This document shows, in pieces, positions 38,201 to 48,613 of a DNA stretch of 64,000 nucleotides. Within the stretch, counting starts at the first letter, position 1. Each line of letters starts with the position of its first letter. Position numbers and translations under genes: made by a program. The stretch spans positions 3,410,001-3,474,000 of the forward strand of contig JAMPIQ010000002.1 in NCBI GenBank assembly GCA_024699855.1. The letters run 5' to 3'. The notes beneath the pieces were generated by a model. The model had not been told where the DNA came from. It did not search any database and was given only the letters and a program-made list of their open reading frames with translations. The DNA is from Aphelenchoides besseyi (Eukaryota; Nematoda; Chromadorea; Rhabditida; Aphelenchoididae).

Positions 38201-40986
38201 GGAAAAAGCTTCAATGTATGATAACCTGAAGTTTGTGTGTTTTGGCGGATTGAAAACGCAAAATTTCGATGCTTTTTGAGGTTGTCACGAAACATCTTTG
38301 ACGCAATTATTTTTGGCATTTAATCGTTTGTTTGCTAAACCTTATACTGAACCTCATCGTCTGTTAGAAATGAATGTAGATGTTATGTCTTTTTGTTTAT
38401 CAAAGAGCTGGGATTCGAGTTACGGAAATGTTCTAGTCCTCCATTAGCATCAAGAGATCTGTTTGTTTGATATCAAATTGGAGACCACGCCTATTGTGTT
38501 GTTAGGTTTTTTCTCGAAAGAGATTAGCAGATCGATTAATTGCGTTCTCAAATTGAAACTGCTATTTTGCTTTCAACGACACTTAAAAGCCTTCGCTTTC
38601 GATCTTCTCAACTTCTTGTCCACTTAATAAGTGAAGGACCACAATTTCCAGTCGATTGAACTTGTGGGTGATCGTATGCCTTCGTAGTCCGATTAGGTAA
38701 ACTAAAAATAAAGTCGACTGGAAGTTCTTATCATAAGGTTGATTACGCGTTGCCGGATTACTCAGTCCGTTTCCGTTTGTTAATAAGAAAACGTTCTGTA
38801 CAGCAAACCCATGATTTTCCTCTTGATTACCGGATTTCCCGGGGATTACACAACTTTTGTCTGGTCAATTTATTACTGCAAATTCGTCGAATTACTCGTC
38901 GCTGGGACTTGAAATTAAATGGGCGCAGCTAAAAACTCATTATACGAAACGCGCAACCGGATTAGCGGTCATTTTGCGATGGTGCCAACTCGAGATGAAA
39001 TTTCGTGTGGCCATTGAGCTCCAGTTTTGATGTTTGCTCTCGGTTATAGAATGACGGCAATCCAGTGGTCATTTCGTGGCTAAACTGTTTGAAGTGTTTT
39101 GAACAATAGAGCTCCTTTTGAACTCTAAATTTGTCGGTTATAATGCGATTTGGGTTTATTTCCGACTGTCCGTAATTCCGCTGATGTTCGAACATGCGCC
39201 AAATTTGGAACCGAAATTGAGTTTGCTCATTGAAGTGTTTTGTTGGCAATCGAATCTGTTTTATTTACCTCAGTGAGTTTTGTAGTTCTTTTGGCATCAA
39301 TAATTCTTCGAGTTTATTTTGGACCCATGCAAATTGAAGTCAGTGATTACGTGGTCAGTCGACTTCTACGTAACAAGTTGAGATTATGACACGCAAATAG
39401 CGACATTCGCAGTGCAATCGACGGCCTTTGGGCTTTCAGTCCAATTAACTCGATTGAGGTCTTCTCGGATTTCATTCATAACTCAATCGGGAATGTAAAC
39501 ATTCCGTGACTCACGAACTGTTTTTGACAATCAAACATAAAAACGCGTCTCATATTCATCGCCTTTTGCTGCGCCCACCGATAGTTGGGTTTCTGAATTC
39601 GAAGCACCAATCGGTGGATTGATGTTTTCGGCTTTCGATCTTAAGTCCAAACGAAGAGCTCAAACTTGTTCTTAACAATCATAGTTGCTGCGCAGTCATC
39701 TGCTCGCTCAATCGATGGTCAACACAAAGCTTATAGTCTCGATCATTAGCTTGTGATTGTTACTCAGAGGACGTTGCGTAAACTGTTGTATTCAACCTGA
39801 TGTTCATCTTATTCGCATGAAAAGAAAGAGCATGACGTAAAGTCAAATTTTCGGAGCAATTGAAAAGAACGGCACAAGTCACGTGGCTTGCAAATTGAGT
39901 TTTTTCCGAAAAGAAGAAGTCGAAATCTTGATAGTCGCTGGAGTGTCTGTTAAAACTGCGTTTTATTTTCGGCATCAATTAGTTCTAATGACGTGGGCCA
40001 ATTAGATTGAGAATTGAAGTTGTGAAACGAATGAACTTCACACTTACACACGATCACTCATCTTTTCTTCGTTAACCGTTTAAAGTCTTTTTTGAACTCG
40101 ATTGATTTGAAAACCTTTACGATTTGTGTTTTCAGGAGAATACCGCGGTTGTTAGCTCTTCGATTACATCGGCAACTCTTCCGCGTACTCGAAATCGCAC
40201 CGAGTCCATCGAACAGCAAGTGCAGGTGGTGGCTGGAACAAGCAGTGAGGTCGAACTTGCCAAGCTCACGATCTCAGCCAACGAATTGGGTCGTACGGTA
40301 CAACAAACGACCGTCGTCTCTGCACAACTTTCGGCCGGTAGTTCAGGAAGTGGCAACGAAACTCAACGACCCTCGAGCATCGTTGGTGGACTTTTCAGTG
40401 GCAAATCGCGCGGTTTCAACACACGACGTACGCAAAGCATCAAAAAGATGAGACAATGGGACGAATTAAAGTCCATTGATATGAATGGGTTAGTTGAAAA
40501 AACACTACGGTTAATCGTAGCTATTCAGATACGTCGATCGGAAACATGAACTCGCCGTTGGTGGACGAAAAGCTACGAATCGATCGTGGCGAAATCACTA
40601 CACGATCCTGTGTGGCCAATTGCTCTGCTTCTTCAAAGACGAAGATGCCTTCTTCGAGAATCAAGCCAATGCACCGCCAGTTTACATTCTACACGCTCGT
40701 TGTGTTGTATATCCGGAATACGCGAAACGAAAACACACGTTCAAGTGAGTCGAAATGACCGGTCAATCATCAATCAATCGCCATTTCAGACTGAACACGG
40801 CCGACGGCTCCGAGTTTCTGTTTTCGTGTGAAAGTTACGCGAAGATGATCGAATGGTGCGAAAAAATCAACTTTCATGCTCGTAAGCAACAAAAACACGT
40901 CAGTTGATCGATCTTCATTTTCAGGTTTGGATCCCAGCCATCAACTAACGAGCTTCAACAACAAATCCAACGGCAACAGCCCTTGA
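23258..40986 (+). CDS. sma-1: Beta-heavy spectrin (SMA-1/Karst type), 3919 aa, complete
   Basis: Giant apical membrane-skeleton protein that pairs with alpha-spectrin and binds actin; in C. elegans it shapes the epidermis and body length. Thirty-two exons (first 23258-23389, last 40925-40986) sum to exactly 3920 codons. Domains: Pro-rich head (residues 1-60), two calponin-homology actin-binding domains (about 100-205, [14 protein letters not shown]; about 218-322, [31 protein letters not shown]), about 30 spectrin repeats, an SH3 domain (about 873-930: [33 protein letters not shown]), and a C-terminal PH domain (about 3795-3905). The SH3 in an early repeat and the near-4000 length distinguish beta-heavy from conventional beta-spectrin. 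The largest exon is 27828-29078. Two long introns (30533-33146, 38024-40135) stand out; the first hosts a glutathione peroxidase gene. AATAAA lies at 41150-41155. Confidence 0.96.
26219..26435 (+). other. SH3 domain of beta-heavy spectrin
   Basis: Encoded by the end of exon 25471-26300 and exon 26343-26435. It has the ALYDY-like start (VLYAYKG), the acidic RT-loop turn, the paired Trp (DWWRI) and the terminal GYAPANYC. This domain is inserted in an early spectrin repeat and is diagnostic for beta-heavy spectrins. Confidence 0.9.
30735..30740 (-). terminator. Poly(A) signal of the nested glutathione peroxidase
   Basis: tttatt on the plus strand (AATAAA on minus), about 115 bp past the peroxidase stop codon and still within the host intron. 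Confidence 0.5.
30856..31662 (-). CDS. gpx: Secreted glutathione peroxidase, cysteine form (225 aa)
   Basis: Four exons (31459-31662, 31328-31414, 31106-31285, 30856-31062) sum to 226 codons. It reduces hydroperoxides with a thiol donor. A signal peptide ([17 protein letters not shown]) sends it to the secretory pathway. GPx marks: [27 protein letters not shown] with a Cys codon (TGC) where mammalian enzymes use selenocysteine, ILAFPCNQF with the catalytic Gln, and [11 protein letters not shown] with the catalytic Trp. The length and the internal insertion PGNGWRPH fit the extracellular GPx3/GPx5-type group. The whole gene, with its own introns, lies antisense in one intron of the spectrin gene, so it must have its own promoter. 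Confidence 0.93.
31746..31754 (-). promoter_or_regulatory. TATA-like box of the glutathione peroxidase gene
   Basis: TATAAAAGG on the minus strand, about 85-90 bp upstream of the ATG at 31662. Position and sequence fit a core promoter; untested. Confidence 0.4.
38024..40135 (+). other. 2.1-kb intron near the 3' end of sma-1
   Basis: Donor gtcagt after LKRSPSQ, acceptor ttttcag before ENTAVV; both frames are phase 0. I see no nested gene: open frames on both strands (for example near 38962-39249 minus) lack splice or motif support. It separates the repeat rod from the Ser/Thr-rich linker and PH domain, so it may allow isoforms with or without the PH end. Confidence 0.6.
40529..40930 (+). other. 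PH domain of beta-heavy spectrin
   Basis: Exons 40529-40744 and 40790-40881 plus the start of the last exon encode [50 protein letters not shown] and [11 protein letters not shown], the strand and helix pattern of the spectrin PH domain that binds phosphoinositides. Confidence 0.9.
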
Positions 40987-41557
40987 AGGACTGTTGGCTA
41001 CAAATCGATTTAACGAGATTTTTATTCGTACGCACATTTTTTGTTGTTTGCTAATTTTTCTAATGTTTGCTTTTAACATGTAATCTGAATGTGCTTCGGC
41101 TAATTTTGTCGTTCAATTCCAATGACTTTGTATTATCTTTAACTCTCCAAATAAATGCATACTTTTAACGTGCAATGATTCTTCTCATAGACGACCTCTG
41201 GTATCAAAAACACAATCGCTGGGGTTGTTTACGAGTGGAAGAGAACGCACTCGGAGATCAGAGATCGAAAGCAGAGACCTTTCGATTGACTCGAAACGTT
41301 TCGAATTCGTGCTTATGAACGTTGATCACGACTGTTGAGTGATTTTGAGAAGTCAAAAACTTTCCAACCATCTGAGATGGGTAAACAAGTAATCGACCAC
41401 ACTCACCATCGAATTAACCTTCGCGTGCGATCAAAACAACGTGTCCGCTTGTTTTCGATTTTGCTTATCGGCGCACGAATACAAATTCCGAGACAACAAC
41501 AAGAACGCGAAGAATTGCTGAGTTGAATTCTACTTTTTGGTCATTCTTCCTATCAGA
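40987..41557. other. Spectrin 3' UTR and spacer to the FAAH gene
   Basis: AATAAA at 41150-41155 ends the spectrin transcript. The next 400 bp hold one 63-codon open frame without support. An acceptor tcttcctatcag ends at 41556, 1 bp before the FAAH start codon, marking the likely spliced-leader site. Confidence 0.5.
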
Positions 41558-43586
41558 ATGTTTTTCGACGAAACTCAAATTGTTGCGATGTTCGTCCGAC
41601 CATTCGCCCCGTTGATTGTTCTGCTTATTCAAATCTACTACCAACTAGTTCATTACGTGTACATCATATTCACGTGGAAGAAGCCGAAACACGTTGTGCC
41701 TCGAATCGGATTGGAAGCGGATGACCAGTTGGTTTTGTACTCGGCAGTTGAACTTGCCGACAAAATTCGCCATCGTGCGGTTTGTGATTGGTTAGCTCAG
41801 ATCTTTACTTAGCTGTTTTTACAGTTTTCTGTTACTCGTGTAGTTGAGGCCTATATCAAACGAATTGAAACTGTTAATCCGATCATCAATGCTGTAGTTC
41901 AGCGCAACTACGATGTAAATCGAAGATTGTACTCAAAAACTGTGAATTGATTTCAGGAAGCTCGACAAGTCGCTCGTGAATACGACGACTACCTTGGTGT
42001 TTTGGAGACGAGTTCGAATGAATACAAAAAAGTATCATAGCACGCTCTTGAAGCTCATTGATTATCTTCATTTAGTTAGGCGAAACAAAGCCCCTGTTAG
42101 GAGTGCCGTTTAGTGTGAAAGATCACTTCGACGTTCAAGGGCTTTTGAACAGCGCTGGTTTGCCGTGTAGAAGAAACGCAAAGCCAGCTGAAAAAGATTC
42201 CGGACTTGTTGAAGCATTGAAAGCGGCTGGAGGTATTCCAATTGCGATGACCAATGTTCCCGAAGGATTGTTGCATATGGAGACGATAAACACAGTTGTA
42301 AGCTCAAGACTATTGTCATCTTGTTCATATCGATTTTAGTTCGGACGTACTTGCAATCCTTACGATGATCGATTGACTTGTGGTGGATCGAGTGGAGGTG
42401 AAGCAGCACTAGTCGCTTCGGCGGGTTCGGTTTTCGGAATCGGTTCGGACATTGGTGAGTTGAAGTAAAGTAACAGAAATGAAATGTGCAATTTTAGGCG
42501 GTTCAATTCGCATTCCCGCATTGTTCTGTGGAGTATTCGGTCTGAAACCAACCCGCGCAATGACACCAATGGACGGAATGATTCCGTCTAAACTGCCCGA
42601 TGCACAGGCCAATATGCTCAGTATTGGACCAATTTGCAGAAGCGCCAGAGATCTCAAACCTCTTCTCAAGGTAAACGCGTTGTTGTACATCGGTGTTATT
42701 GTTGTTTTTAAGGTTTTTATTGGACCGAAAAACTCAACTCGCCTTCGCCTTGACAAACCTGTAAACTTGGAATCAATTCGTATTTTCACTCAAAATGGAC
42801 CTACGGGACGAGTTTCAAGTGCACCATTGGATTGGGACGTTCAAAAAGCTCACTCAAATGTTTGTTCAGTTTTCGAAATTAACAATTGAATAAGGTTTTA
42901 GGCGATTGAAGTTTTGGAACGTTGCATCAACCGACCTTCAATTCAACTGAATTTGGATTTGACAAGATACGCTTCTGACTTTTGGTTCGCGCACTTCTCC
43001 GCTCTTGAAGCAATGCCCGTTGGTCACTTCTTCACCGGCTTTACGGCAAGCAAATTCAGTAGTATTTTGAAGTCTCTGTTTTCAGTGGGACAATCAACTC
43101 GATTTCGTTCGAGAGTTTCGTCTTTGGCTTAGTGGAAAATCGGAGCACACGACCGCTGCCATTGAAGCAACCGCAATGGATTGGTTTTGTCGACGATTTG
43201 TCAATTCGGATATTGATCAGGTTTCCAAATCTTTCGAGTCATTTGCATAACGTTCAATTCAGATTCTTCGTTTGAAGGATCGATTGCACGCTCAGTTAAT
43301 CGAAGTCTTAGGAGATGACGGAATCTTGGTTTGGCCCTCATTTCCACATTCTTCCTATCGACACAACGAACTACTGTGGACTCCGTTGCATACCGAAACT
43401 ACCGCTCTATGGAATGCGCTCTCATTCCCGGTGGTGACGTGTCCAGTTGGTCTGAATTCATCGGGAATTCCAGTTGGAGTTCAAATTGTTGCCGCACCAG
43501 ACAACGAACGTATATTGTGTGCAATCGCCGAGTTGCTCGAAGAAGAATTGTCCGGTTGGCGATGTCCACCCGGTCCAATGCTCTAA
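41558..43586 (+). CDS. faah: Fatty-acid amide hydrolase-like amidase (about 539 aa)
   Basis: Amidase-signature enzyme that hydrolyses fatty-acid amides such as anandamide; it is anchored by an N-terminal TM ([20 protein letters not shown]), as in FAAH-2. Exons: 41558-41779, 41825-41914, 41957-42031, 42076-42297, 42340-42454, 42498-42670, 42713-42859, 42902-43018, 43086-43220, 43263-43586. The catalytic triad is in place: Lys in [14 protein letters not shown], the cis-Ser in [13 protein letters not shown] and the nucleophile Ser in [12 protein letters not shown]. Further marks: [22 protein letters not shown] and [20 protein letters not shown] near the end. The joint 43018/43086 is the weakest: the upstream frame stays open to about 43085, but only this donor gives the right phase. 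A spliced-leader acceptor abuts the ATG. Confidence 0.88.
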
Positions 43587-43629
43587 TTAAAATATCTTGT
43601 ACTACTCCTGTATCTCGCTAACTATTCCA

Positions 43630-43635
43630 AATAAA
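43630..43635 (+). terminator. Poly(A) signal of the FAAH-like gene
   Basis: AATAAA 44 bp after the FAAH stop at 43586. Confidence 0.6.
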
Positions 43636-43659
43636 TTGACTATTGACTTTTCAAACAAT

Positions 43660-44020
43660 TTATTTGGCTGCTGAATAGATATAAAGAAAGTCCTCGTTGT
43701 GATTGTATCCAACGACTGGTGATTGGAGCCGTAGATGAAGATTTGATTTGGTCGAATTTTCGTATTGAGGCGTTGCAAATGTGCAAGATCTAAAAGTTGA
43801 GGTCTATGTAAGTCGCACAAATAATTCACTCTGATTGATTCTTAGATAACAGCCAGCAAGTGCGTTTTTTCACCGACAACACTTTCGTCTTCAACGGTTA
43901 CTACCACTGAAAGCACAATACGCATTCTTAGTGAAGTGACGAGCACTACTCTTGAAAGGACAACTTCTAATGTTGGAAGTACAACCTCAAAAAGTTGGTT
44001 TGAAATCGAGTTTCGGCTCA
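43660..44020 (-). other. Alternative minus-strand two-exon reading over the same bases
   Basis: On the minus strand an exon 43660-43803 (begins TSTFRSCTFATPQYE, ends YIYSAAK, then TAA) joins in phase to a frame ending at 43851 (SVVGEKTHLLA). Its stop overlaps an AATAAA. It is mutually exclusive in most of its length with the plus-strand gene, whose splice sites are better; Val-rich parts look like the antisense of Thr codons. Reported because the terminal exon on its own looks coding. Confidence 0.2.
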
Positions 44021-44201
44021 AAGTTCAATTTTAGTGCTTGAACATCATGCGTTCAATTTGACACTTGCAACGCTTATGCTGCTTCTTATTCTCATATTCA
44101 TTTTGGTGCTAATAGTTCGTGTAGGGCAAAATCAAACGCAAACGATTGTTCGCTACAAGCCAAATCCGGAAGTTGGAAGTGGAATTGCATTTACTCGTTG
44201 A
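43769..44201 (+). CDS. Thr/Ser-rich single-pass membrane protein, 5' end unresolved
   Basis: Not recognised. Exons about 43769-43807, 43846-43993 and 44035-44201 join in frame with excellent splice sites (TAT|gtaagt; gattcttag; aattttag). The frame reads QDLKVEVYITASKCVF, then a stalk rich in Thr and Ser (LSSSTVTTTESTI), a strong TM (LATLMLLLILIFILVLIV) and a short tail ending GIAFTR. AATAAA follows at 44219. This architecture (Cys-containing ectodomain, O-glycosylated-type stalk, one TM) is like the C-terminus of ZP or other type I surface proteins. No in-frame ATG exists upstream of 43807, so a further 5' exon is missing from my model. It begins about 180 bp after FAAH on the same strand, so co-transcription in an operon is possible. 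Confidence 0.5.
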
Positions 44202-44218
44202 TTGAATCTCTTGGAGAA

Positions 44219-44224
44219 AATAAA
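44219..44224 (+). terminator. Poly(A) signal of the Thr-rich membrane protein gene
   Basis: AATAAA 17 bp after the stop at 44201; it supports plus-strand transcription here. Confidence 0.6.
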
Positions 44225-45048
44225 CGATGATTCTGCGTTAGTCAGAAGTACAATTTCGCATATTATTTGAAGGAATGTATTTTTATCCAACTGCACTATT
44301 AGCAACTGTGCTGACGATTAGAGTCATCTGACGTCAAGCAACATCTTAGCAACTAGAGACATTTAACACGCAATTGAGATTCGTCAAAAAGCGTGGCGTG
44401 AGACTTCTGGTTCTAAGACTTGAAACGATCGTTTGTCAAATGTTCCAACAAAACTTCAACCCTGAATCAATGGCTGTTAATTGGAAACGAACAACAAATC
44501 CATTCGGTTTCATAAGCATCTTATGACCGAATGAATGTTGAAAACAAAACATTCTGTTTGTACGGTAACTGCTTTTGCACGCTGCTTGATCAAATTCACA
44601 AAAACGTTCGACTATTCACTTGTTGCGCAACGTGATGTTGACAGATGTCCTTTACATTAAATGAATGTTCAAATTCCGGTGTTCATTTCGCCTCTTATTT
44701 TCTATAGCCCCAATTTCCCCCACTTGATTTCCCGTTCTTAATCAACAGACATTTTCAATAGGCGTGAGAATCGTTTTAATGACTAAAAACGACAAAGTCG
44801 TCTATGACGTTCAAATTGGGGCCTTTGTGTTTATGTCCACACTCAAACGTGTCTTCACTCTCATTTGACCAAAAACGTTAACCGTAAATTACACACCCGT
44901 TTTAGTCTCCGATTAAAATATCAAAGTTCTTAAATCTGCAACCAGATAGTCGTTTTGTCTGTGGTTGGGTCACAAGTTGTTATCGCGAAATCACTAGTCG
45001 TCGTGTAATTGCAGTTATACGATACCAATCCATCTCTTTTTAGTGACA
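44225..45048. other. Intergenic region upstream of two Sre-like receptors
   Basis: About 0.8 kb, AT-rich, no coding frame of note. An acceptor ctctttttag ends at 45043, 5 bp before the next ATG, the likely spliced-leader site. Confidence 0.5.
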
Positions 45049-46192
45049 ATGAATGAAACAATAGCTGAGTTTATTCTCGAAATCGAACCGATTATCGAGC
45101 TCTGCATCTCGTTGCCAACTCTTCTGGTTAATCTCTACTTTGCATTTCGTTTCTCGCAATTAGATTGCTTCTCTCCCAATTTCAGAATCCTGCTGGTATG
45201 TTAGCTGGTACCTTCAAATGCAAAATGCTGTTTAGGTGATGACAAATATCATGACAAGTCTCTGCACGGTTGTTCATCCGCTTCCGCAATTGTTCTCCAA
45301 AGAATTCTATTCGGTTGAGAAGGGAAATTACGGTGGAGCGATCTTGGTTTACGGTCTTCACTTTATTGGCATGATCTTTTTGATGATAATCGACTCCAAG
45401 TATCTTATGATCGCAATGGAAAGACGAATTGCCTTCAAACATCGTGTGAACTACGAGTCTCGAGACGGAAGAGATGCCATTGTCTTTCTGAGTTATTACG
45501 TAAAGACAAGAAACCATGGATGTTAGTTAATGCGATGTATTTAGCTTGGAGCAATGTTCGTTTTGATTTTCATTAAAACAGCGGCCATGTTTTATTTTTC
45601 AACCGAGGATTCGATTGATAAGCGTTTACACGTGGCTTTTGTTCCCGAGTACTGTATCTACATTTTTGCTCCAACAACGGGACTAGCATTCACCACTTGG
45701 ATTCTGGGTTCCTATCAATTCTATAAACTTTCACGATTTGCGGCAAAATATCGTTATCGAGCACAGTCGCTGAGTGAAAGTTTTCTGATCAAACAAATAG
45801 CTCACGTGGTTGACATTATGTTGGCGCTCCTTGTTGCCTATGTTTTTGCTGTTCTGTTCAGCGGAACTTGTATGTTCATCATTCTCTACTTGTACTTCCA
45901 TCGTGGACATTCCACGTCCTCGACTTACTACTTGATATTCGCCAACTTGGCCTACTTCTCGGTTCCGTTCTATACTCTCTTTTCAACAATCTATCAGGTA
46001 ATTTTGAAATCACTTTCTACGACAACTTTCAACTTGCAGATGTACTATTTCCCGGCAATGCGACGTGTGATTATCTTGGATTTGAAACGTGTTTTCGGTA
46101 TCGAATTGGAAATGACCATCCACCCGCAAAGATCAACTCACGAGGAAGAAACGCGAATGTATTTCTCGCAACTAAAACAGCTTTGGAGTTGA
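45049..46192 (+). CDS. Sre-like serpentine chemoreceptor A (338 aa)
   Basis: Exons 45049-45195, 45236-45499, 45545-45997, 46040-46192 sum to 339 codons. A 7TM nematode chemoreceptor. Marks that favour the Sre branch of the Sra superfamily: the TM3 end MIAMERRIAFKHRVNYESR (Sre proteins have ER-x-x-A...YE here), the loop YRAQSLSESFLIKQIAHV (the LSxxFQIxEN position), and the end YYFPAMRRVIILDLKRVFG. The ATG follows a spliced-leader-like acceptor by 5 bp. Its neighbour at 46929 is a clear paralogue (shared PNxRxLL, YSxxKGN, LAFxHRxxYE patterns), so the pair arose by tandem duplication. AATAAA at 46237-46242. Confidence 0.75.
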
Positions 46193-46236
46193 GCTTTCAA
46201 AGTTCAGAAATTATCATGTTCTTTGTTGTAATGTCC

Positions 46237-46242
46237 AATAAA
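46237..46242 (+). terminator. Poly(A) signal of receptor A
   Basis: AATAAA 44 bp after the stop at 46192. Confidence 0.6.
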
Positions 46243-46928
46243 CTTTGATTGTTTTGTATTACAAGCTTTGTCGAAGTTCTTCAAGAGCAATTATCGTCAT
46301 AGTCAATTGGTGAAGATAAAAAGCACTGGTATTTATGTAGAAAGTAATCTTTTATCCATCAAACGTGCTATCGGTCATTAAAATTAGATACTGAGTTTAC
46401 GTCAGTTTAATCGCTCAATTGCCAAGTTAATAAGATGGTTAAGCGCTGAAGCGTCGTATTCGATGCGATGAGGTCAAGGCAAGACGTTGACACACACCAG
46501 AAGGTGAACCGTATATAAGTTCCATTAGTAGCTAATATAAGAGGACAAACAGCGGAGTTGATGTCATTTCTTAACTTGTAGACAATCCTTTTCCTGCTAC
46601 AAGAATCCTTAGTTTCGTTGAAAGCTCGTTCTTTCAGTTAACACTGGAGTTTACGATTGCGTGTACGATCGTAAAGTTCAATTACCTTACAATTTTTTAA
46701 TGGAATACATTTGTGGAAAATGTTCTTTTGAAATTAACCCACCACTTTTTCACCAGTTTTAATCTAATATCCACACGAGATTAACCACCCGCAGCTGTTT
46801 CAAAAATGAATTCGGTTCGCGTTTTGCTTTAATTTCGTTGACATTCAATGGTATCGCTAAAAACATGTTCGATTTCGAGGTCCAATTTGAGATATTGAAT
46901 TTTAATTAAACGATTTTTGTTCCAGATT
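46243..46928. other. Spacer between the two Sre-like receptors
   Basis: About 0.7 kb without coding signal. Ends with acceptor tttttgttccag (to 46925) 3 bp before the next ATG, a probable spliced-leader site. Confidence 0.5.
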
Positions 46929-48105
46929 ATGGCAAAAATGTTCATTGACTACTGTGTGGATTATCTTCCTTATCTCGAGCTGTTCATAGGCATACCGTGC
47001 ATCATAATCAACATCTATTTTGCTCTTCGTTTCTCTCAGCTTTCCATCATTTCACCGAACTTGCGAGTTCTTCTTGTCGCTACCAATCTGCACTCTGCGT
47101 TAGTCGGCATTCTGCATCCGATCACCAAGTTCATTCCTGAGGACAGTTACTCGATAGCAAAAGGGAATGTTGCGGGCGCATTTTTGTTCTATGCTGTGGT
47201 TATTGTCAACTATGTTTCTGTGTTCGTACTCGACTTGAAGTTCATAATGATATTGGCGGAAAGGAGATTAGCCTTCAACCATCGATCTGAATACGAACAT
47301 CGAGGGTCGACTGAAGGGATTCAAATGCTTTTGTTTGGAGTAAGTTGAGCAAACAGCTTTGACTGTGACGTCAAATATTTAGATTTCTTTGGGACTAATC
47401 GCCGTTATGCTACGGATTCTCTGTATTTTGTTCACTTCTGATTCGAATATTCCCGTCGACCAGCTGCTACGAACTATTTTTAAATTTGAACAGTCACTTT
47501 TGTTCTTCATCACAGTTCACATTCCACCACTAGTCAGCTCGGTCGTTGGGATTTATGTGAGTTGTTCGAATCAACTGGATAATTTTGCCTGATTTCAGGA
47601 ACATGTTCGTTTAAAACGCCTAACGAAATTGTGGAAATATAGAGGGCAAACACTAAGTGAATCGTTTCAAATTCGTCAAACGGCCGAAATCGTTCACGTA
47701 TTAGCCCCATTGCTCTACGTTTTTGTCACATTGACATGCTGCTCAATAGTCAGTTATTCGCTGCTCGTATACATCCACTACTTTGCTGGATATGCGGTCG
47801 AGTCTCCACTCTATGTGGCCATTTCAAATGTAAGTTTATTGATTGAACTGAATTAGTTTCTTTGAGTTTAGTTCGACTGGCTCTGTGCTTCTTCCTACAC
47901 ATTTTTCTCGACAGTTCTTATGATGCATCGATTTGAAGCTCTTCGTCGTGTGATTCACCAAGACTTTTGTCGGATCTTTTCTTTTCAATATTCATCCGAA
48001 CGTGTTGGAGTCAATGAAGTCAGCAAGAAACAAGCAACAGATGAGCACTTTGAATATTTGAATTCGATTTGGAAGGTCGAACGACCGTTGACGGCAAGAG
48101 TTTGA
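46929..48105 (+). CDS. Sre-like serpentine chemoreceptor B (349 aa)
   Basis: Exons 46929-47339, 47383-47556, 47599-47829, 47872-48105 sum to 350 codons. Tandem paralogue of the gene at 45049. Seen: TM1 YLELFIGIPCIIINIYFAL, TM3 exit IMILAERRLAFNHRSEYE, loop RGQTLSESFQIRQTAEIVHVL (close to the Sre LSxxFQIxEN block), and the C-terminal FEALRRVIHQDFCRIF. The first exon fuses what are two exons in copy A (no intron after ISPNLRVLL), so one intron was lost or gained after duplication. AATAAA at 48153-48158. Confidence 0.75.
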
Positions 48106-48152
48106 AACCTTTTGTTTAAGTAAAAACGTTTAAAAAACTGTGCTAGCTTGAT

Positions 48153-48158
48153 AATAAA
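48153..48158 (+). terminator. Poly(A) signal of receptor B
   Basis: AATAAA 48 bp after the stop at 48105. Confidence 0.6.
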
Positions 48159-48613
48159 CCGTAAAACTTGAAAACAAACCAAACGAGGTCTTTTGTTTTG
48201 CCTCAAACTGTCGCACCACGTAACAATACGAGATCGTATAGTTGCACTTTGGGTTTTGTGTCGAGTCCATAAATTCGCAAATGAGATTAATCTTTGAGTT
48301 GTCCAAATCACATTAAGTTGTCGCCGTTCAATTATTCCATAGCAACCGTAGACTTCCGACTTTTACATAACAGGTGGCTCTGAAGTTGTTGATTTGTGAG
48401 ATCGTTGATTGAGAGAACGACGACCATAAACGAATTATCAACGTCTTGACAGTCGCGGATTTCTCATGAATCTCAAATCAAAACTGTAAACAACGTACTG
48501 TTTTGAACAACAACTTCATTCGTGTTCTTTGAAACACCATACTTCAAGACCGGTTTTTCGTGGGCCTTATAAACCGGTGGATTCGACTACTGTCTCTTTG
48601 TTTTGCAAAACTA
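48159..48613. other. Spacer and promoter of the cytochrome P450 gene
   Basis: About 0.45 kb. The frame stays open upstream of the P450 ATG to about 48560, but no earlier ATG occurs in that frame. No other feature seen. Confidence 0.5.
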
